The notes beneath the pieces were generated by a model. It searched no databases, had not been told where the DNA came from, and saw only the letters and a program-made list of their open reading frames with translations. Source: Thamnidium elegans (taxonomy: Eukaryota > Mucoromycota > Mucoromycetes > Mucorales > Mucoraceae). From it: a stretch of DNA of 64,000 nucleotides. The DNA lies in the NCBI GenBank assembly GCA_025201345.1, contig JAIXMG010000002.1:744001-808000 (forward strand), read 5' to 3'. Within the stretch, counting starts at the first letter, position 1; each line of letters begins with the position of its first letter. Shown here piece after piece: positions 20,226 to 31,775 of the stretch. The position numbers and the translations under genes are program-made.

Positions 20226-20661
20226 TGTTAATCAATCGATAGTGTGGTAAAGTGTAAAAAGAGTATAATAAGGTAATAGTAAGAAAAGTGAGCACCAGTT
20301 CCTGTTTTATAAGTAGAACGACTTAAATAATAAAGTAGAATAAAAGATTTAGGTAAAAAGTACAATGGAAAGTAAGATCCAAGGGAATTCAAGTACAAAA
20401 TAAAATAAAGTAATAAAGATAAAATAAAAGAGCTTGATTTTAAAGGTCTTTTATAAAATAAAGGAAGTATAAGATTAAATTGTTTACAAAAAGTGAATTA
20501 TATTTTATTAAATAAAAGTTGAAGGTATTTATATCATTTTTAGTTTTCTTAATTAGGTTTTTAAATTTATAACAACCATGGAGGTTTGATTTCTTGTGTT
20601 AGGACAACAAGGACGATCCTTGTTAACATTATTTTATCAGAAAGAGGTAGTTTGTGTAACA
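20226..20661 (-). repeat. 5' LTR of the retrotransposon
   Basis: 436 bp, no difference seen relative to 13475-13910. It should carry the element's Pol II promoter (read on the minus strand). Confidence 0.95.
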
Positions 20662-20666
20662 GTTAC
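20662..20666. repeat. Target-site duplication GTTAC (right copy)
   Basis: Matches 13470-13474. Confidence 0.9.
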
Positions 20667-20860
20667 TATTGTCAGAGTTATTTTAATAGATGAGACTTTT
20701 AGTTTATAAATGTATAGTGATAAAAATATGAGTTTATACTTTAAAGTAATTTATATCTAAATTGAAGTAGTACAGAGCTTATTCCATTTTAGCTGTGACA
20801 CTATGAGTTCTAGGATAAAACCGAAAGTATAATTAAAAGGTTAAAAGAATATAGTTCTTT

Positions 20861-20900
20861 TTATCACTTTGTGAATATTACTATTTTATGACTACGACAA
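20861..20900 (+). repeat. Left arm of inverted repeat around U6 gene
   Basis: 40 bp that match the reverse complement of 21596-21635 at 35 of 40 positions without gaps, including CTTTGTGA and GACTACGACAA. The arms enclose about 700 bp including the U6 snRNA gene. Confidence 0.6.
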
Positions 20901-21343
20901 GGTAATAGTAAGTAAAGTGTAAAAAAAGAATCAGTGGAAAAAGTTGTCCGATTTTATCCACCTTGCAATGAAAAAATCAAGATATTGCATTCTGTATATA
21001 TATTTATTGAGAGTATCTACACATTTTATATTTACAAAGTATATAATTATACACTATTAGCTTCAAGTAATCCAAGTTTGAAGCCTGAACGAGCAAAAAA
21101 ACTTTTTTTTTCGTGGGGGGAAAAAATCTATAATGGTCCATAACTACATCAAATATTAATATTTATTGCTCAAAGTAATGTTGTATGCTGAAGAAAGATG
21201 TCTAATTATTATTTTGAATAAAATAAATGGTATATTAACATATAATAGTACTTTTTATTTAAGAAAACAATACTTTATAAAAATTAAAAAAATTGAAAAA
21301 GTTTTATACCACAACTTGACTAGTTATAGTTTTCGGTCGCCTT

Positions 21344-21348
21344 TATAA
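21344..21348 (+). promoter_or_regulatory. TATA box of the U6 snRNA gene
   Basis: TATAA in CTTTATAAGAG, about 25-29 bp upstream of the likely U6 start, the spacing used by TATA-containing Pol III promoters. Confidence 0.65.
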
Positions 21349-21372
21349 GAGCTGAAAACATATTTATTAATT

Positions 21373-21400
21373 GTCAAGTCTTCGGACCTCTGACACTTAT

Positions 21401-21432
<32 letters not shown>

Positions 21433-21490
21433 GGCCCCTGCACAAGGATGACACTAAATCTCTGAGAAGGAAGCTCTACGGAGCACATTT
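21373..21490 (+). ncRNA. U6 spliceosomal snRNA
   Basis: The conserved core is unmistakable: TTAAAATTGGAACGATACAG, the ACAGAGA box at 21416-21422, the catalytic AGC triad at 21428-21430, and GGCCCCTGC...AAGGATGACAC. A 5' stem-loop with a TTCG tetraloop begins at GTCAAGTC. The 3' end is a run of T from 21488, the Pol III terminator. No intron is seen. The 3' domain is somewhat longer than in most U6 RNAs, so exact ends are approximate. Confidence 0.93.
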
Positions 21491-22748
21491 TTTTTTGTTT
21501 TTGCCAAGCTATCCATGCGTTAGAAATTGCTATTTGTCACTTGTTTTTTTTTGTTATTGAAACCCTCTATTATTATTTGCTAAGCTTCTTTATTTTTGTC
21601 GTAGTCAAAAAATAATAATAGTCACAAAGCGATATAAAAATGTAGTAATTATCGAAAGTTTGACTTTGTAGAATTACTACGGTAACTGCAACATCTGACA
21701 CATAACTTGAAATATTTCTTACTGCAGTACTTTTACTTTATTATAGATACTCATTATATTTTATTCAATAAACATTATCTTATATTCTGCTTTCATTATT
21801 ATTACTATTAGTAAATATTATTATCCAATAATATTTATCTTTTGGGTCTGACTTAAACTATATCTTTATCCGGAACTACGAATATTACAAAAAAGGAATT
21901 CGAGTACAAGTCAAAATATAGGAAAAACTATTTATTGCTAAAAGTCGTCAGGATTTAAAAAGCTATAAGATGTACATATGTTTTTATAAAAGGTAAGTTT
22001 TTCTAGCTGTTGAATTAAAATAAAGGATGAGGACCGAATATAACAAGCTTAAAACAGGCTTTGTAAAATAAAATAAAAGGGAATTGGGTTTTATTTTACT
22101 CCCCTTCCTGTTATCTAATTTATGTAATGTCTATGTAAGCAATTATTGTATATGCAAAAAAAAAAAAGGTTTTTATTTCTTTTTCCCGTCTGTATTTCCA
22201 AGAAAAATAAAGGGGGAGACATGGACATACACGGTCATTACCGAAGAAATTTTACGCGAGTAACAAGACAAGAAAATGATAACCAAGATGTTTTATTCGA
22301 TGGTTTTGTTTGTACATCATAACACTACATTTAGTAAAAAGTTCGGGAAACGTGGTAGCAAAAAAAAAAACGGATTGATTTTCATTTGTTCCCAAAATGC
22401 AATTGCCCAGAAATAAAAAAACAATAATTTGATTTATTTCTTAATATGTTCTTGCAGTGTAACAACTTGAAAGACCTAGAATTTATCGATCAGAACAAAA
22501 AGTAATAGGGTTTACTATTTTTTCCTCTTATTATTTTGACAGTGTAACTCTACGGAACCACATTTTTTTTCGTAGATTTTTTCATACATACACGCTTTTA
22601 GGACCAGAGTCAATTTCTTATTGATCCATAATTTTTGTTTTTTTTATAAAAATGGTATAAATACTTTTTCATTTTTATCATTCACATCCTTAATTTCCTC
22701 CTTTTTTTTTATCTATTCAAAAAAAAAAAAAACTAAGAAAGATAACTG
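21491..22748. other. Intergenic region / sugar transporter promoter
   Basis: Holds the right arm of the inverted repeat (21596-21635) and otherwise AT-rich DNA. Poly-pyrimidine stretches before 22749 and TATAAATAC near 22658 are probably the promoter of the transporter gene. Confidence 0.5.
21596..21635 (-). repeat. Right arm of inverted repeat around U6 gene
   Basis: Reverse-complement partner of 20861-20900 (35/40 identical). Confidence 0.6.
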
Positions 22749-24266
22749 ATGCCATTAAATAAAAAATCTGATTTACAACCTATTTCTTCTTATGACCTCA
22801 AACTACCTCGCTACATGGTCTTTTGTGCCATTATATCCAGCCTGGGATTCTTTTGCAATGGCTGGGTCATTGGATCTGCGAACTTACCTGGTAAAGTGAC
22901 ACACGTATGCGAAACCGGGGCTTTGCAAATATCAACCATCTTTCCCGACTGTTTATCAATGAACGACGCTTTATGGGGGTTTGCAGTAGCGTCTTTTTGC
23001 ATTGGAGGTCTAATGGCTAGTGTAAGCGGTGGATATATTCAAAATAGATACGGACGCAGGTACGTTATTTGCTACAACAGCCTAGGATACATTTTTGGTG
23101 CCGTTTTAATCAGTTGTGCAACTTCCACCGCCATGTTTATTGTGGGTCGTATCATGTGCGGGTATTCTTGTGGCCTAGGTTCTTTAGCAATTCCAATTTA
23201 TATTGGCGAAATATCCACAATAAAGGCTCGAGGTACAATGGGTGCTTTTACGCAAGGTATGATTACAATAGGTATCTTGCTTTCTTCTGTAACTGGTCTT
23301 CCGTTGTCGACAGTTCCTTTATGGAGAGTGAATTATGCCCTAGTGGCTGTACCTGCTTTGCTTCAACTGATTATGATGCATTTTTGCGTTGAATCTCCTC
23401 GATTTCTTATTTCTAAACGTCAAATTGAGGCTGCACAGGTCAACTTGCAACGGTTGCGAAATGGTGCCAGCATTGAAATCGAGTTTTTTGATATGGTGGA
23501 AGGTCAATTGGGATCAGAAGCAGCCAAGTATGTCACGCATCGTAGTAGCAGTAGTAGTACCGATAAGCTAGATTCTGATGATTTAATCCTTATCCCTCAA
23601 CAACAACCAGCTACCAAAGCCGACGCTATGAATCTGATAGAAATTTTCCGTGATTCTTTTATTCGATCTATAGCAGTCATTGTGATTATAGTACATATGC
23701 TTCAACAACTGATAGGTATTAACGCCGTCATGTATTATTCAACATCTATGTTTGAGGTCGTATTTCCTTCTGGTGATATGTCCAAATATATGTCGATTGT
23801 TACTGTTGCATTGAATTTTGTGTCCACGGTTATATCTATCCTCGTGATTGATCGAATGGGTCGTCGTACACTGATATTAATTTCAATCACTGGCGCAGCT
23901 GTGTTTTTAGTGCTACTTGTGATTGGGTATGTATATCAAGTAGACGCTCTTTTGATTGTATCTGTACTTGGATATGTATGTTCGTTTGCCGTTGGTATGG
24001 GTCCTATTCCTTGGATTCTTATAGCCGAGTTAACACCTGTCATAGCTTCTGCATCGGTAGGAGCCATTGCAACCTCGTTAAACTGGTCCATGAATTTCTT
24101 AGTTGGCCAGTGTTTTCCCGTGCTATTCTCCAAGATCCAAGGATACTCTTTTATTATATTTTGTTTATTTGCATTTATATACGCAACATTTGTCTATCTT
24201 TGGCTACCAGAGACCAAAGGAAAATCATTTGAAGACATTATAACCGAATTAAAAAGACGTTTATAA
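22749..24266 (+). CDS. MFS sugar transporter (GLUT/HXT-like)
   Basis: Intronless, 505 residues, about 12 membrane segments. Sugar-porter signatures are present: GGYIQNRYGRRYV after TM2, IPIYIGEIS...RGTMGAFTQ in the first half, VESPRFLI before the central loop, QQLIGINAVMYYS in TM7, IDRMGRRTL after TM8, and PETKGKSFEDI at the end. The central cytosolic loop (about 255-295) has a Ser-rich run and QQQ. It is expected to carry hexoses across the plasma or vacuolar membrane by facilitated diffusion or proton symport. It is the only long intronless enzyme/transporter gene here. The substrate is not predictable. Confidence 0.93.
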   Translation: MPLNKKSDLQPISSYDLKLPRYMVFCAIISSLGFFCNGWVIGSANLPGKVTHVCETGALQISTIFPDCLSMNDALWGFAVASFCIGGLMASVSGGYIQNRYGRRYVICYNSLGYIFGAVLISCATSTAMFIVGRIMCGYSCGLGSLAIPIYIGEISTIKARGTMGAFTQGMITIGILLSSVTGLPLSTVPLWRVNYALVAVPALLQLIMMHFCVESPRFLISKRQIEAAQVNLQRLRNGASIEIEFFDMVEGQLGSEAAKYVTHRSSSSSTDKLDSDDLILIPQQQPATKADAMNLIEIFRDSFIRSIAVIVIIVHMLQQLIGINAVMYYSTSMFEVVFPSGDMSKYMSIVTVALNFVSTVISILVIDRMGRRTLILISITGAAVFLVLLVIGYVYQVDALLIVSVLGYVCSFAVGMGPIPWILIAELTPVIASASVGAIATSLNWSMNFLVGQCFPVLFSKIQGYSFIIFCLFAFIYATFVYLWLPETKGKSFEDIITELKRRL

Positions 24267-24327
24267 TAAATAATATTAGTTTTTATTTTTATTTTTTTAT
24301 TTTATTATAAATATTTACAAGCGTTGT

Positions 24328-27074
24328 TTACATATCCAGCATGTTAATAAGCTCTTTTGTATATTTTGCAATCTCATACGACTCTTGAGCCAAATTTCGT
24401 TTTGCAACAGCGTTTGCATTTTCTGGTGTCGCGGCAAAATCTGTGTCTCTAATTTGAACAATTTTGCTATTACAACGGTCTAAATCACTCAAGATAATAT
24501 TTCCTTGGTTTCTATACTTTAACCCTTCTCCACCTGCAAATGTGCCCTTGGAGACATGAACAATGTTGGATACAATATCAATAATAGATGTAATAATCTT
24601 AAACAAGTTGCCGTCGTTGGATCGAAGTGCTGTTAATAAGTTTTGAACAGAACATACAATATGATCTGTTTCTACTTTAAGAAATTGCTAAAAAAAGAAA
24701 AAAAAAATGAGGTGAGTGGAATGTTATATAAATAAAGTTTTAATTATACTTACAGAAAGCTGATTAGGATTCATAGAATTATTCATGGAATTATTCATCG
24801 AGTGATTCATTTTAGGACTCATTGGGTGATTCATGTTGGGACTGGTGGGATAACTCATGTTGGGACTTGTAGAGTGATTCATGTTATGATTCATGGAGTG
24901 GTGATTCATGTTGGGATTGACGGTAGGAGCGAAGTTATTATTTTTAGTAGGTTGCATGGTATCATGAACAGGTCTCATACCTAGTAACTTGACAAGATCG
25001 ACAATTGTTACTGTTAGATTTCCTGCTGCTGCATCTACAAGACTGACAGGACTGATTCCCATACCACCAGCATAATACTTTGCAGAAGCTAATAAATTCG
25101 ATAACTCGGTTGAAAATCTTTTTTTTATGTCGTATAATGAAGTTTGGTCTGCTGGTGATAATCCAACCTTGAGTTCGTAATCTTCTACTTCGGTTGTAAT
25201 TGATTTACAAGTCATTACAATTGTTCTCATCGAAAATAATACGTCAGCAGGTTTACTTGATCTGTACGAGTTTGTTAGTAAAAATAAAAAATTGCACCAA
25301 TATTTTCTTTACCTCGATGTTTTCATTAATTCGTCTATTGCAGTTTGGTATTCTATAATGTATTGGTGCCCTATTGCACCATTAGGAATTGGCTTTAAAA
25401 AGAACTCTTTTGAAATATCTTGATGGTCTATATGTATCGATCTCACTTTAAAGCTTCGAAGTTCTACATTAATATTATCGTACTTTGTTTTCCAATTTTT
25501 GGACTTTTATTTATTTATTTATTTATTTTTTTTTAAAAAAAAAAAAAGATTAGAAATAAAGTTTTTCTGCTAATTTTTTTTTGTCTTACCTCTTCTGTCA
25601 AATTACGAATTTTGATATCTGCATTTTCATTTTGAATTCGTAACGTTTCATTTTTTGTTGACAAGTTCTTGAGTTCATCAATTAGTTGTTTAATTTCATC
25701 TTTTACTTCACGTACAGCCTAATAATAAAAAGTTAACTTTTTTTTAAAAAAAAAGTTACAAATTAAATATTTACCACTTGCTGCTCTTTGTGTTCCTTAT
25801 TTAGTCTAGCATATTTATCATCTAATTGCCGGTATTCTTCTTGCATTTTTTTCATTCTGGATTGCGTGTCTCTATCAGACTAAAACACGTGATGATGATT
25901 AGTACGAACAATAATAAATGTTTTTATATATAGTTGCTTACAGTTGGACTTGTATCTCCATCAATAGATAGTTCCATCATTTGGATCCGTTTTGCCATTG
26001 ATGCTATTTTTGATTCGTACTCATATCTTAGACTCTCTATATTCTAAAAAAAAAAACACGAGTTAAATCCTTGTATATGTTTATGCAACTAAATTAGAAT
26101 ATTACTTCAGATGTGTTATTGTTATTGTTGGTATCAGGTCTTGGCGTTTTTACCATATTTCCTAGATCAGCCATTAAACTATCAAGAGACTGGATATTTC
26201 CATTACTACCACCACCGCCACTTCCTCCACCTCCACCTCCACCTCCACCACTGCCTTCATCGTCTGAATAATCCACAGATTCAACATTAATAGTTCCTTT
26301 TACAGGTACAATATTTGTTGATTGACTTGGATGTGCTTTAGCGTCAATTGATTTTGATTGTGGCATAGGAGGTAACTAAATAACAAAACAAAAAAAAATC
26401 AGCAACAAAGTATTTTTTTTAAATAACTACAGTAACAACAATATTACCTCTTCTTCTAATAAATGTGGATACCTTCTCTTTAATTCATGATATACATCGC
26501 TTGCTAAATCTTTAAATCTGGTATCTGGAAGTGTTGCTAATTTTTGTCTAGCTTGATTTCGTCTTGGATGAAAATCGTCTCTTAGTGGTAAAAATGATTC
26601 TAATAATAGTATCACTTTAATTATAAAATTCCATTAAAAATAAACTCTTTTTATACTTTACTGTGTCCATCCACGTTTCTTCTCACTAATTCATCGTATA
26701 CGTCAGTCGCCAATTCATGAAACTGTAAATTATTTAGTCTTGACAACTTTTGTCTTGCTGCTGTTCTTTGCGCAGGTACACCTTCTGCTGCCTCTACACA
26801 CAAAAAAATAAAATAAGCAAACATGTTAATATAAATATATAATGTTATCTTTATAAGTTTTACCTTTAGATAAAATAAAAGACAAGTACTTTTCTAATTC
26901 TAAAAAATATGTTCTAGCTGAAGATTCTTGAATAGAAGAACTGGTTTGTCTACTTGAAGACGAATTGACAGAATATGCTGTAGAGTGTGAAGATGTCGTT
27001 TTTGACATTTTACTTTTATTATTCCATTCCTCGCGAGATATAGGTGAATGAGGTGAAGAGCGAGGAAACGCCAT
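24328..27074 (-). CDS. Spa2-like polarisome scaffold
   Basis: Ten exons (27074-26864, 26793-26662, 26599-26448, 26375-26106, 26043-25942, 25879-25775, 25718-25590, 25503-25313, 25261-24754, 24687-24328), phase kept at all junctions, 719 residues. Two Spa2/GIT homology repeats lie near 80-115 and 130-165 (TAARQKLSRLNNLQFHELAT; NQARQKLATLPDTRFKDLAS). A Gly-rich linker, a long coiled coil (exons 5-8), an Asn/Met/His-rich repeat tract and a conserved C-terminal domain follow. Spa2 tethers formin regulators and MAPK components at hyphal tips. Several small exons each encode one coiled-coil segment. Confidence 0.87.
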
Positions 27075-27267
27075 GCTAGTTTTTATATATAATATATATA
27101 AAGAGAAGAGAAAGAAGAAGAAGAAGAAAAAAAAGAGGAGTTATAAAAAATAATAAAAAGGAGGAAATGTCTGACATGTTTAAATTGGCAACAAAATGAG
27201 GTTTTTATTACATAAGTCCGCCAAGGTTTGTAAGTGTAACAACGAGCCTCAACTACGTATTTAACAA

Positions 27268-29320
27268 TCACCTGGTTCCAATATCTCTATAAATTCTAAT
27301 TTCATCAAGAATGCCTCTAGCGTCTTCATGGTACTAAATGTAAAAAAAAAATTAAATTAATTAAAAGGGCTACTACCTCCATACTATACTGCTATTACCG
27401 GGTGTTTTGTATTTAATGCTGTTTGTGCGTACTGTTCTGCATTATCATAATGTTTTTTGGTCATGGCGTATCTAGCTAATTTAAGACTAATCTCTGCCAG
27501 TTCATCAGATACACTCTAAAGCCATATAACTTATTTTAGCTCTCTCCTTTTTCTTTTCTCGTTCTTTTTGTGCATTAAAACTTACTGCGTTCCTAGTTTG
27601 CTCCCATACTTTATGATAATAATCAATAGCAGTATTTGTCTTTCCCATCTTTTCATAAATTCTACCCACTTGAATCATGGCCGAATTTTTTCCTGCTCTA
27701 TCACAAGCTACCGCACGTTTATAACAATCATTCATTTCCGTTTCCTGCCTTAGACCTCTATAACAGCCGGCCAAAGCTCTCCACATTCTCGCATCATTAG
27801 GTCTTAGATCCGTTGCCTTTTGATAGTAGTAAATAGCATCAAACGGTAACTTCATCAATTCATACGCCTGTCCTAACCCATACCAACTTCTAAAATCGCG
27901 ACTGTTTAAACTGACTGCACGACGATAACATTCAATTGCTGCATTGGTATTCTTTTGCTCGATATAATCGTGTCCTAGTAAAGTCCAAGCCAGCGGATAG
28001 CTTCGGTTTAGTTTCAAAGCTCGTTTAAAGTACTCGATTGATTCTTCCATATCGCGCTTAGCACTATAATAATTAGCTTGCACACAGCATGTCTCGGGTC
28101 GATACTTATCAATTTTTCCACACTCAAGAGCTAATATACATAATTTATCTTTGGATTCTTGCAGATAAAGTAGATTAGAAAACACATCCATATCTTCTAA
28201 TCGTGACGGATGAGATTGTCGCAAGTCTTCAAAGAACGCCAGGGATTCGTTATAGTCTATTGAGATTTTGAAGATTGCATAAGAAACAATGGTTTACTAA
28301 AAAATAGTTTCCCCCTTAAAAAAAAATACCTGCCCATATTTTCATAAAATAACACTGCCCATTGAGCAGTAATATAAGCACTTTTGGGGAAATAAACCGT
28401 CAGGGGCTCCATGATATCTCTAAAGATATTTACAGGCTGATGTAAATCGATACACAACTTTGCTAAAAAGAAATCCTTGATAATACTGCCGTCTAATTCG
28501 CGATTCAATAGAGTCTGTAAATCCAGCAACATTTTTTTGTTATGCACCAGTGTCGAGAGTTCTACCCACGCAGACCAGTTAAACTGGTATTTTTTAATCG
28601 ATTCCAGTAAGACGGCTGCTGCTTTAAACTGAACGTTACGTTTCTTTAACACAACGCCGTACAAGTATAGTGAAAATGCATCCAGAGATCCCTTTTCGTG
28701 ATCTTCTGCCAACTCTTCATAAATAAAATCGAGTTCCATATTTTCTGATTTAGCGTCTTCTGTAATACCCAATACTTCTTGTGTCAGCTCTTCTTTTCTC
28801 TTCTCTCCCGACTACCAAAGAAATAATTTTTTTAAAAAAAAAAACGCGCGTGAACGCACACACAATTTTGTACTTACTAGATATTTAGCATACAATCTTA
28901 AAAAGTAAAGTCGCGGCGATTTAGAATTCTGCAACAAATGGGTTACACTATCAAACTGCCGCATTTGAAATAAAGCTTTGGCATACTGATACTTATTATA
29001 CTCAACTTCCGTCAACGGAGGCAATTGAGACTCGTACGGATTATGATAGATAGACACAGTAGGCAAATGCACTTCGTTTTGTGTAAAAGGAATTCTAGTA
29101 TCTAATAAATCATCTCGAATACCATCCAGAATTTCTGTAGCCCTTTACAAAAAAAAAAGAAAAAAAAGAGGTAGCACTTCTATTTTAGTTTAAAGCACAC
29201 GCGTATATATATTATTATGTACCACTTGACTGAATAAAACAAGCAACGTTCAGAGCAAACAATCACTGCTTGTTGCAACTGTGTTTTAAAAGACTTTACC
29301 GCTTCATCGTTCAAGATCAT
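27268..29320 (-). CDS. Anaphase-promoting complex subunit 8 (Cdc23)
   Basis: Six exons (29320-29223, 29142-28878, 28811-28334, 28256-27586, 27515-27399, 27333-27268) give about 564 residues of TPR repeats. The block EIDKYR-type GKIDKYRPETCCVQANYYS followed by LAWTLLGHDYIEQKNTNAAI and WYGLGQAYELMKLPFDAIYY is diagnostic of APC8/Cdc23, a scaffold subunit of the APC/C ubiquitin ligase. The junction of exons 3 and 4 is problematic: the obvious donor AG|GTATTT breaks the frame, whereas a GC donor 4 nt upstream (G|GCAGGT) restores it. A GTAAAC donor at about 28303 would also be in frame but inserts about a dozen residues. Start chosen at MILNDEAVKSF; the upstream ATG adds a poly-Lys run. Confidence 0.88.
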
Positions 29321-29443
29321 TGACAACAGCTCTTTTTTCTTTTTTATAAAAAAAGGAGAAAAAAATGAAAAAGGGAAAACGCTCTTTTTTTTTTTTTTTG
29401 TAATCAAGAAACTTTGTATGTGTGTGCAGGCAGTCACTTTTAT

Positions 29444-30073
29444 TTATAAAAGTTCCTTCTTCATAATTACAAAGCCAACAGGTAAAGCCAACACTTTACC
29501 AGGAGGTGCCTTAAACGCACGACGCTCTCCCGTATCCGCAAACCCTAACTTAGCATACCAGCTTAATACCGGAGGTCTGTTCTCAAACACACGAATAGAG
29601 CAACGCTGATACCCTTGCTCCCTCATAACATCTAAAGAGGCGTCAAGGATAAGACGGCCAAGGCCCTTCGACTGGTGCTTGGGGCTAATGGCAAACCTAG
29701 TGATCATTGCTTCACCTTCCGTGGGCATTTCTTCTAAATCAGGGAAAGGAACGATCATAAGTGTACCGACCACAGCTGCGTCATTTCCTTGTTGATCTCT
29801 TTCAAATATAAACAACTGGGTTAATTTATCTGTCAACACACTGTCTTTAATAAATTGCTCTGTATCTTGAGTTTCTGTTAATTTGCCAGTAACAATTTTT
29901 GCTTCTGTAGTCCAACCATCTTTTTAAAAATTTTTTTAGACAGGAATCCCAATTTTATCGTAAGTTGGTTCTTTACCTTCTGTGTTGTAAGCTGAATTGT
30001 ACACTTCAGTACCCTGTTGAGCAAACTTCAAATCATCAAGTGTTACTTGACGTGCGTAGTAACTATTGGTCAT
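29444..30073 (-). CDS. GNAT-family N-acetyltransferase
   Basis: Two exons (30073-29977, 29919-29444), 190 residues. The acetyl-CoA binding motif A is clear: FAISPKHQSKGLGRLILDAS with the Q/R-x-x-G-x-G/A signature QSKGLG, followed by motif B around VLSWYAKLGFADTGER. The beta-strand VVGTLMIVPFP precedes it. The substrate (amine, amino acid or protein N-terminus) cannot be inferred. The 57-nt intron ends in an A-rich acceptor AAAAAG. Its stop lies only about 125 bp from the APC8 start codon. Confidence 0.85.
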
Positions 30074-30247
30074 AGTAGAAAAAAAGTAGTATAAAAAAAG
30101 GGGAAAGGATACCTTTTTTAATGTATATTTTTATACTTTTTTTTATTTATTTATTTGTAATTATGACTATTTTTATTATAATCCTCTGAGATCTAATACC
30201 CCCATTTATATCCGGTTCTTCGGAACTTCTTTGCAAGTGGATGATCC

Positions 30248-31775
30248 CTAGTATATTGTTTGTAACTGACTACTGGGTGAAGGCGTCACAGACAAGGAAA
30301 CCTTTTTACTATTATTGTTTTTAGTCTTTGGCTTATCATAGATGTGACACTACGGCAAGAAAAAATTTAGTACACTCAAAATATAATACTACAAAACATA
30401 TATATTTACCTTGTGAGCATGTCGATACCAAAGAACACTGTTCTTTCGTTTCGAATTACAAATAGGAACAAATATTTTACACTGATGACACAGCCCTTCA
30501 ATCACATCATGATCACCCGCGCGCTGCTCCAACGGTTTCTGAAAGGATTTACCAGACACGCTTGAGATCCCATGAAAGAACTGTTTATGGTACCAGTAAG
30601 CACTATTCTTTAACTGCAGCCATTTCCCGGGTTTGCATGTATCACAGTACCCTTCTTTCAACTGCCCAGTATACCTAACCCATTTGGGTGTATACTCATC
30701 ACCTCGATACCTTAACTTTTGTCTTCTCGGAATAGCATTGGGGTCCTTTTTAGCCGCCTCTAAATCTGCCTCAGTAATAACCGGATAATCCTCCGTCTTT
30801 GTATCCTCATCCTCTTCTTCTTCTCTGACTATGACTGCATCACCCTTTTGTTTCTTACTCACAGTCTCTTGAAACGGGTTTTCACCAAGGCTGTGCATAG
30901 ACTCTGCACGTCGCTTACGTTCTTGCAATAAGATACGGTCATCGGGACTCACCATTCGGTTCCAAGTAACAATATCATTGGGTGTAGCAACACTGGCTCT
31001 ACGACTGGTGATGCCGGACATGGGTAGCGGACAGCTTTGCATAGGTACGTTATCTAATTGCTGTGAATAAAATCGTTTACGTGGTTCGATAGGTAGATCT
31101 TGTTTCACCGGCCAGTTTTGCGGAGACCAAGGCATGGGATTGAATTGTACAGGTGTTGGTGTAAGTGAACGATCATTCATATGACGGTTGAAACGGTGTT
31201 GTTGTTGTGGTAAAAAGATATTTGGCATAGAGGCTCTGTGATGATAGGTTTCGTTAACAGGTGCTAAACTGGTAGGTGTAAACAATGGAGGAGGAGGAGG
31301 TGGTGGCGGTGCTACAGCTGTTGCTTGGTTATGGTAAGGTCTGAGATTGAACGAACTTGCAGCAACTGAGTGTCGTCTATTTGAAAAATCTGGTTGTGTA
31401 AAACTAGTACTAGTAGTAGTAGTAGTAGTATCTTGATACGTAGGCGATAGAAAGTTATTTGTAGGGGTATATTGAGAGTTTTTTATATCAAAATTGATTA
31501 GATCTAAAAGTAAAATAAAATAATTATAACTATGGGAATTTTTTTTTTTGGGGGGAGAGAGATTTTTTTTTACCATTATTAAAATTAAATTGAGACGAAT
31601 TAGTTGAAGTAGAAGAATCAAGTTGAATGGGAGACTGAACCGAAGAATAATCCGTACTGAATATATCTTTGACTAATGCGTCAGTATCAATAGGTCCTTC
31701 GATTGCTGGATCATCCGTGTTTAATATTGCATATATATCTGGCGGCGCTGTCAAATTACTATTGTTATTATACAT
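30248..31775 (-). CDS. Rua1-type C-terminal zinc-binding regulator (DUF4451-like)
   Basis: Three exons (31775-31574, 31503-30410, 30349-30248), 465 residues. The N-terminal 270 residues are low-complexity, with Thr-, Pro- and Gln-rich runs typical of activation or linker regions. The C-terminal part has the Rua1 arrangement: RYRGDEYTPKWVRYTGQLKE, YCDTCKPGKWLQLKNSAYWY, KQFFHGIS, and EGLCHQCKIFVPICNSKRKN, WYRHAHKCHI. Conserved Cys and His pairs suggest zinc coordination. Rua1 in Ustilago controls glycolipid gene expression; here the target is unknown. The last exon completes a final CH pair and ends in a Ser-rich tail. Confidence 0.75.

Larger units (their letters stand above)
13475..20661 (-). 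mobile_element. Complete Ty3/gypsy LTR retrotransposon
   Basis: A 7187-bp element bounded by 436-bp direct LTRs that begin TG and end CA, with a GTTAC target duplication. Genes run on the minus strand in the order gag, protease - reverse transcriptase - RNase H, integrase, which is the Ty3/gypsy (Metaviridae) order. The LTRs show no difference by eye, so insertion was recent and the copy is probably active or recently so. All coding regions are open. Unusual points: gag-pol linked by a -1 frameshift site, integrase in a separate ORF after an untranslated spacer with A34, no CCHC knuckle in Gag, and no obvious polypurine tract before the 3' LTR. Its site is 120 bp from tRNA-Asn. Confidence 0.96.
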
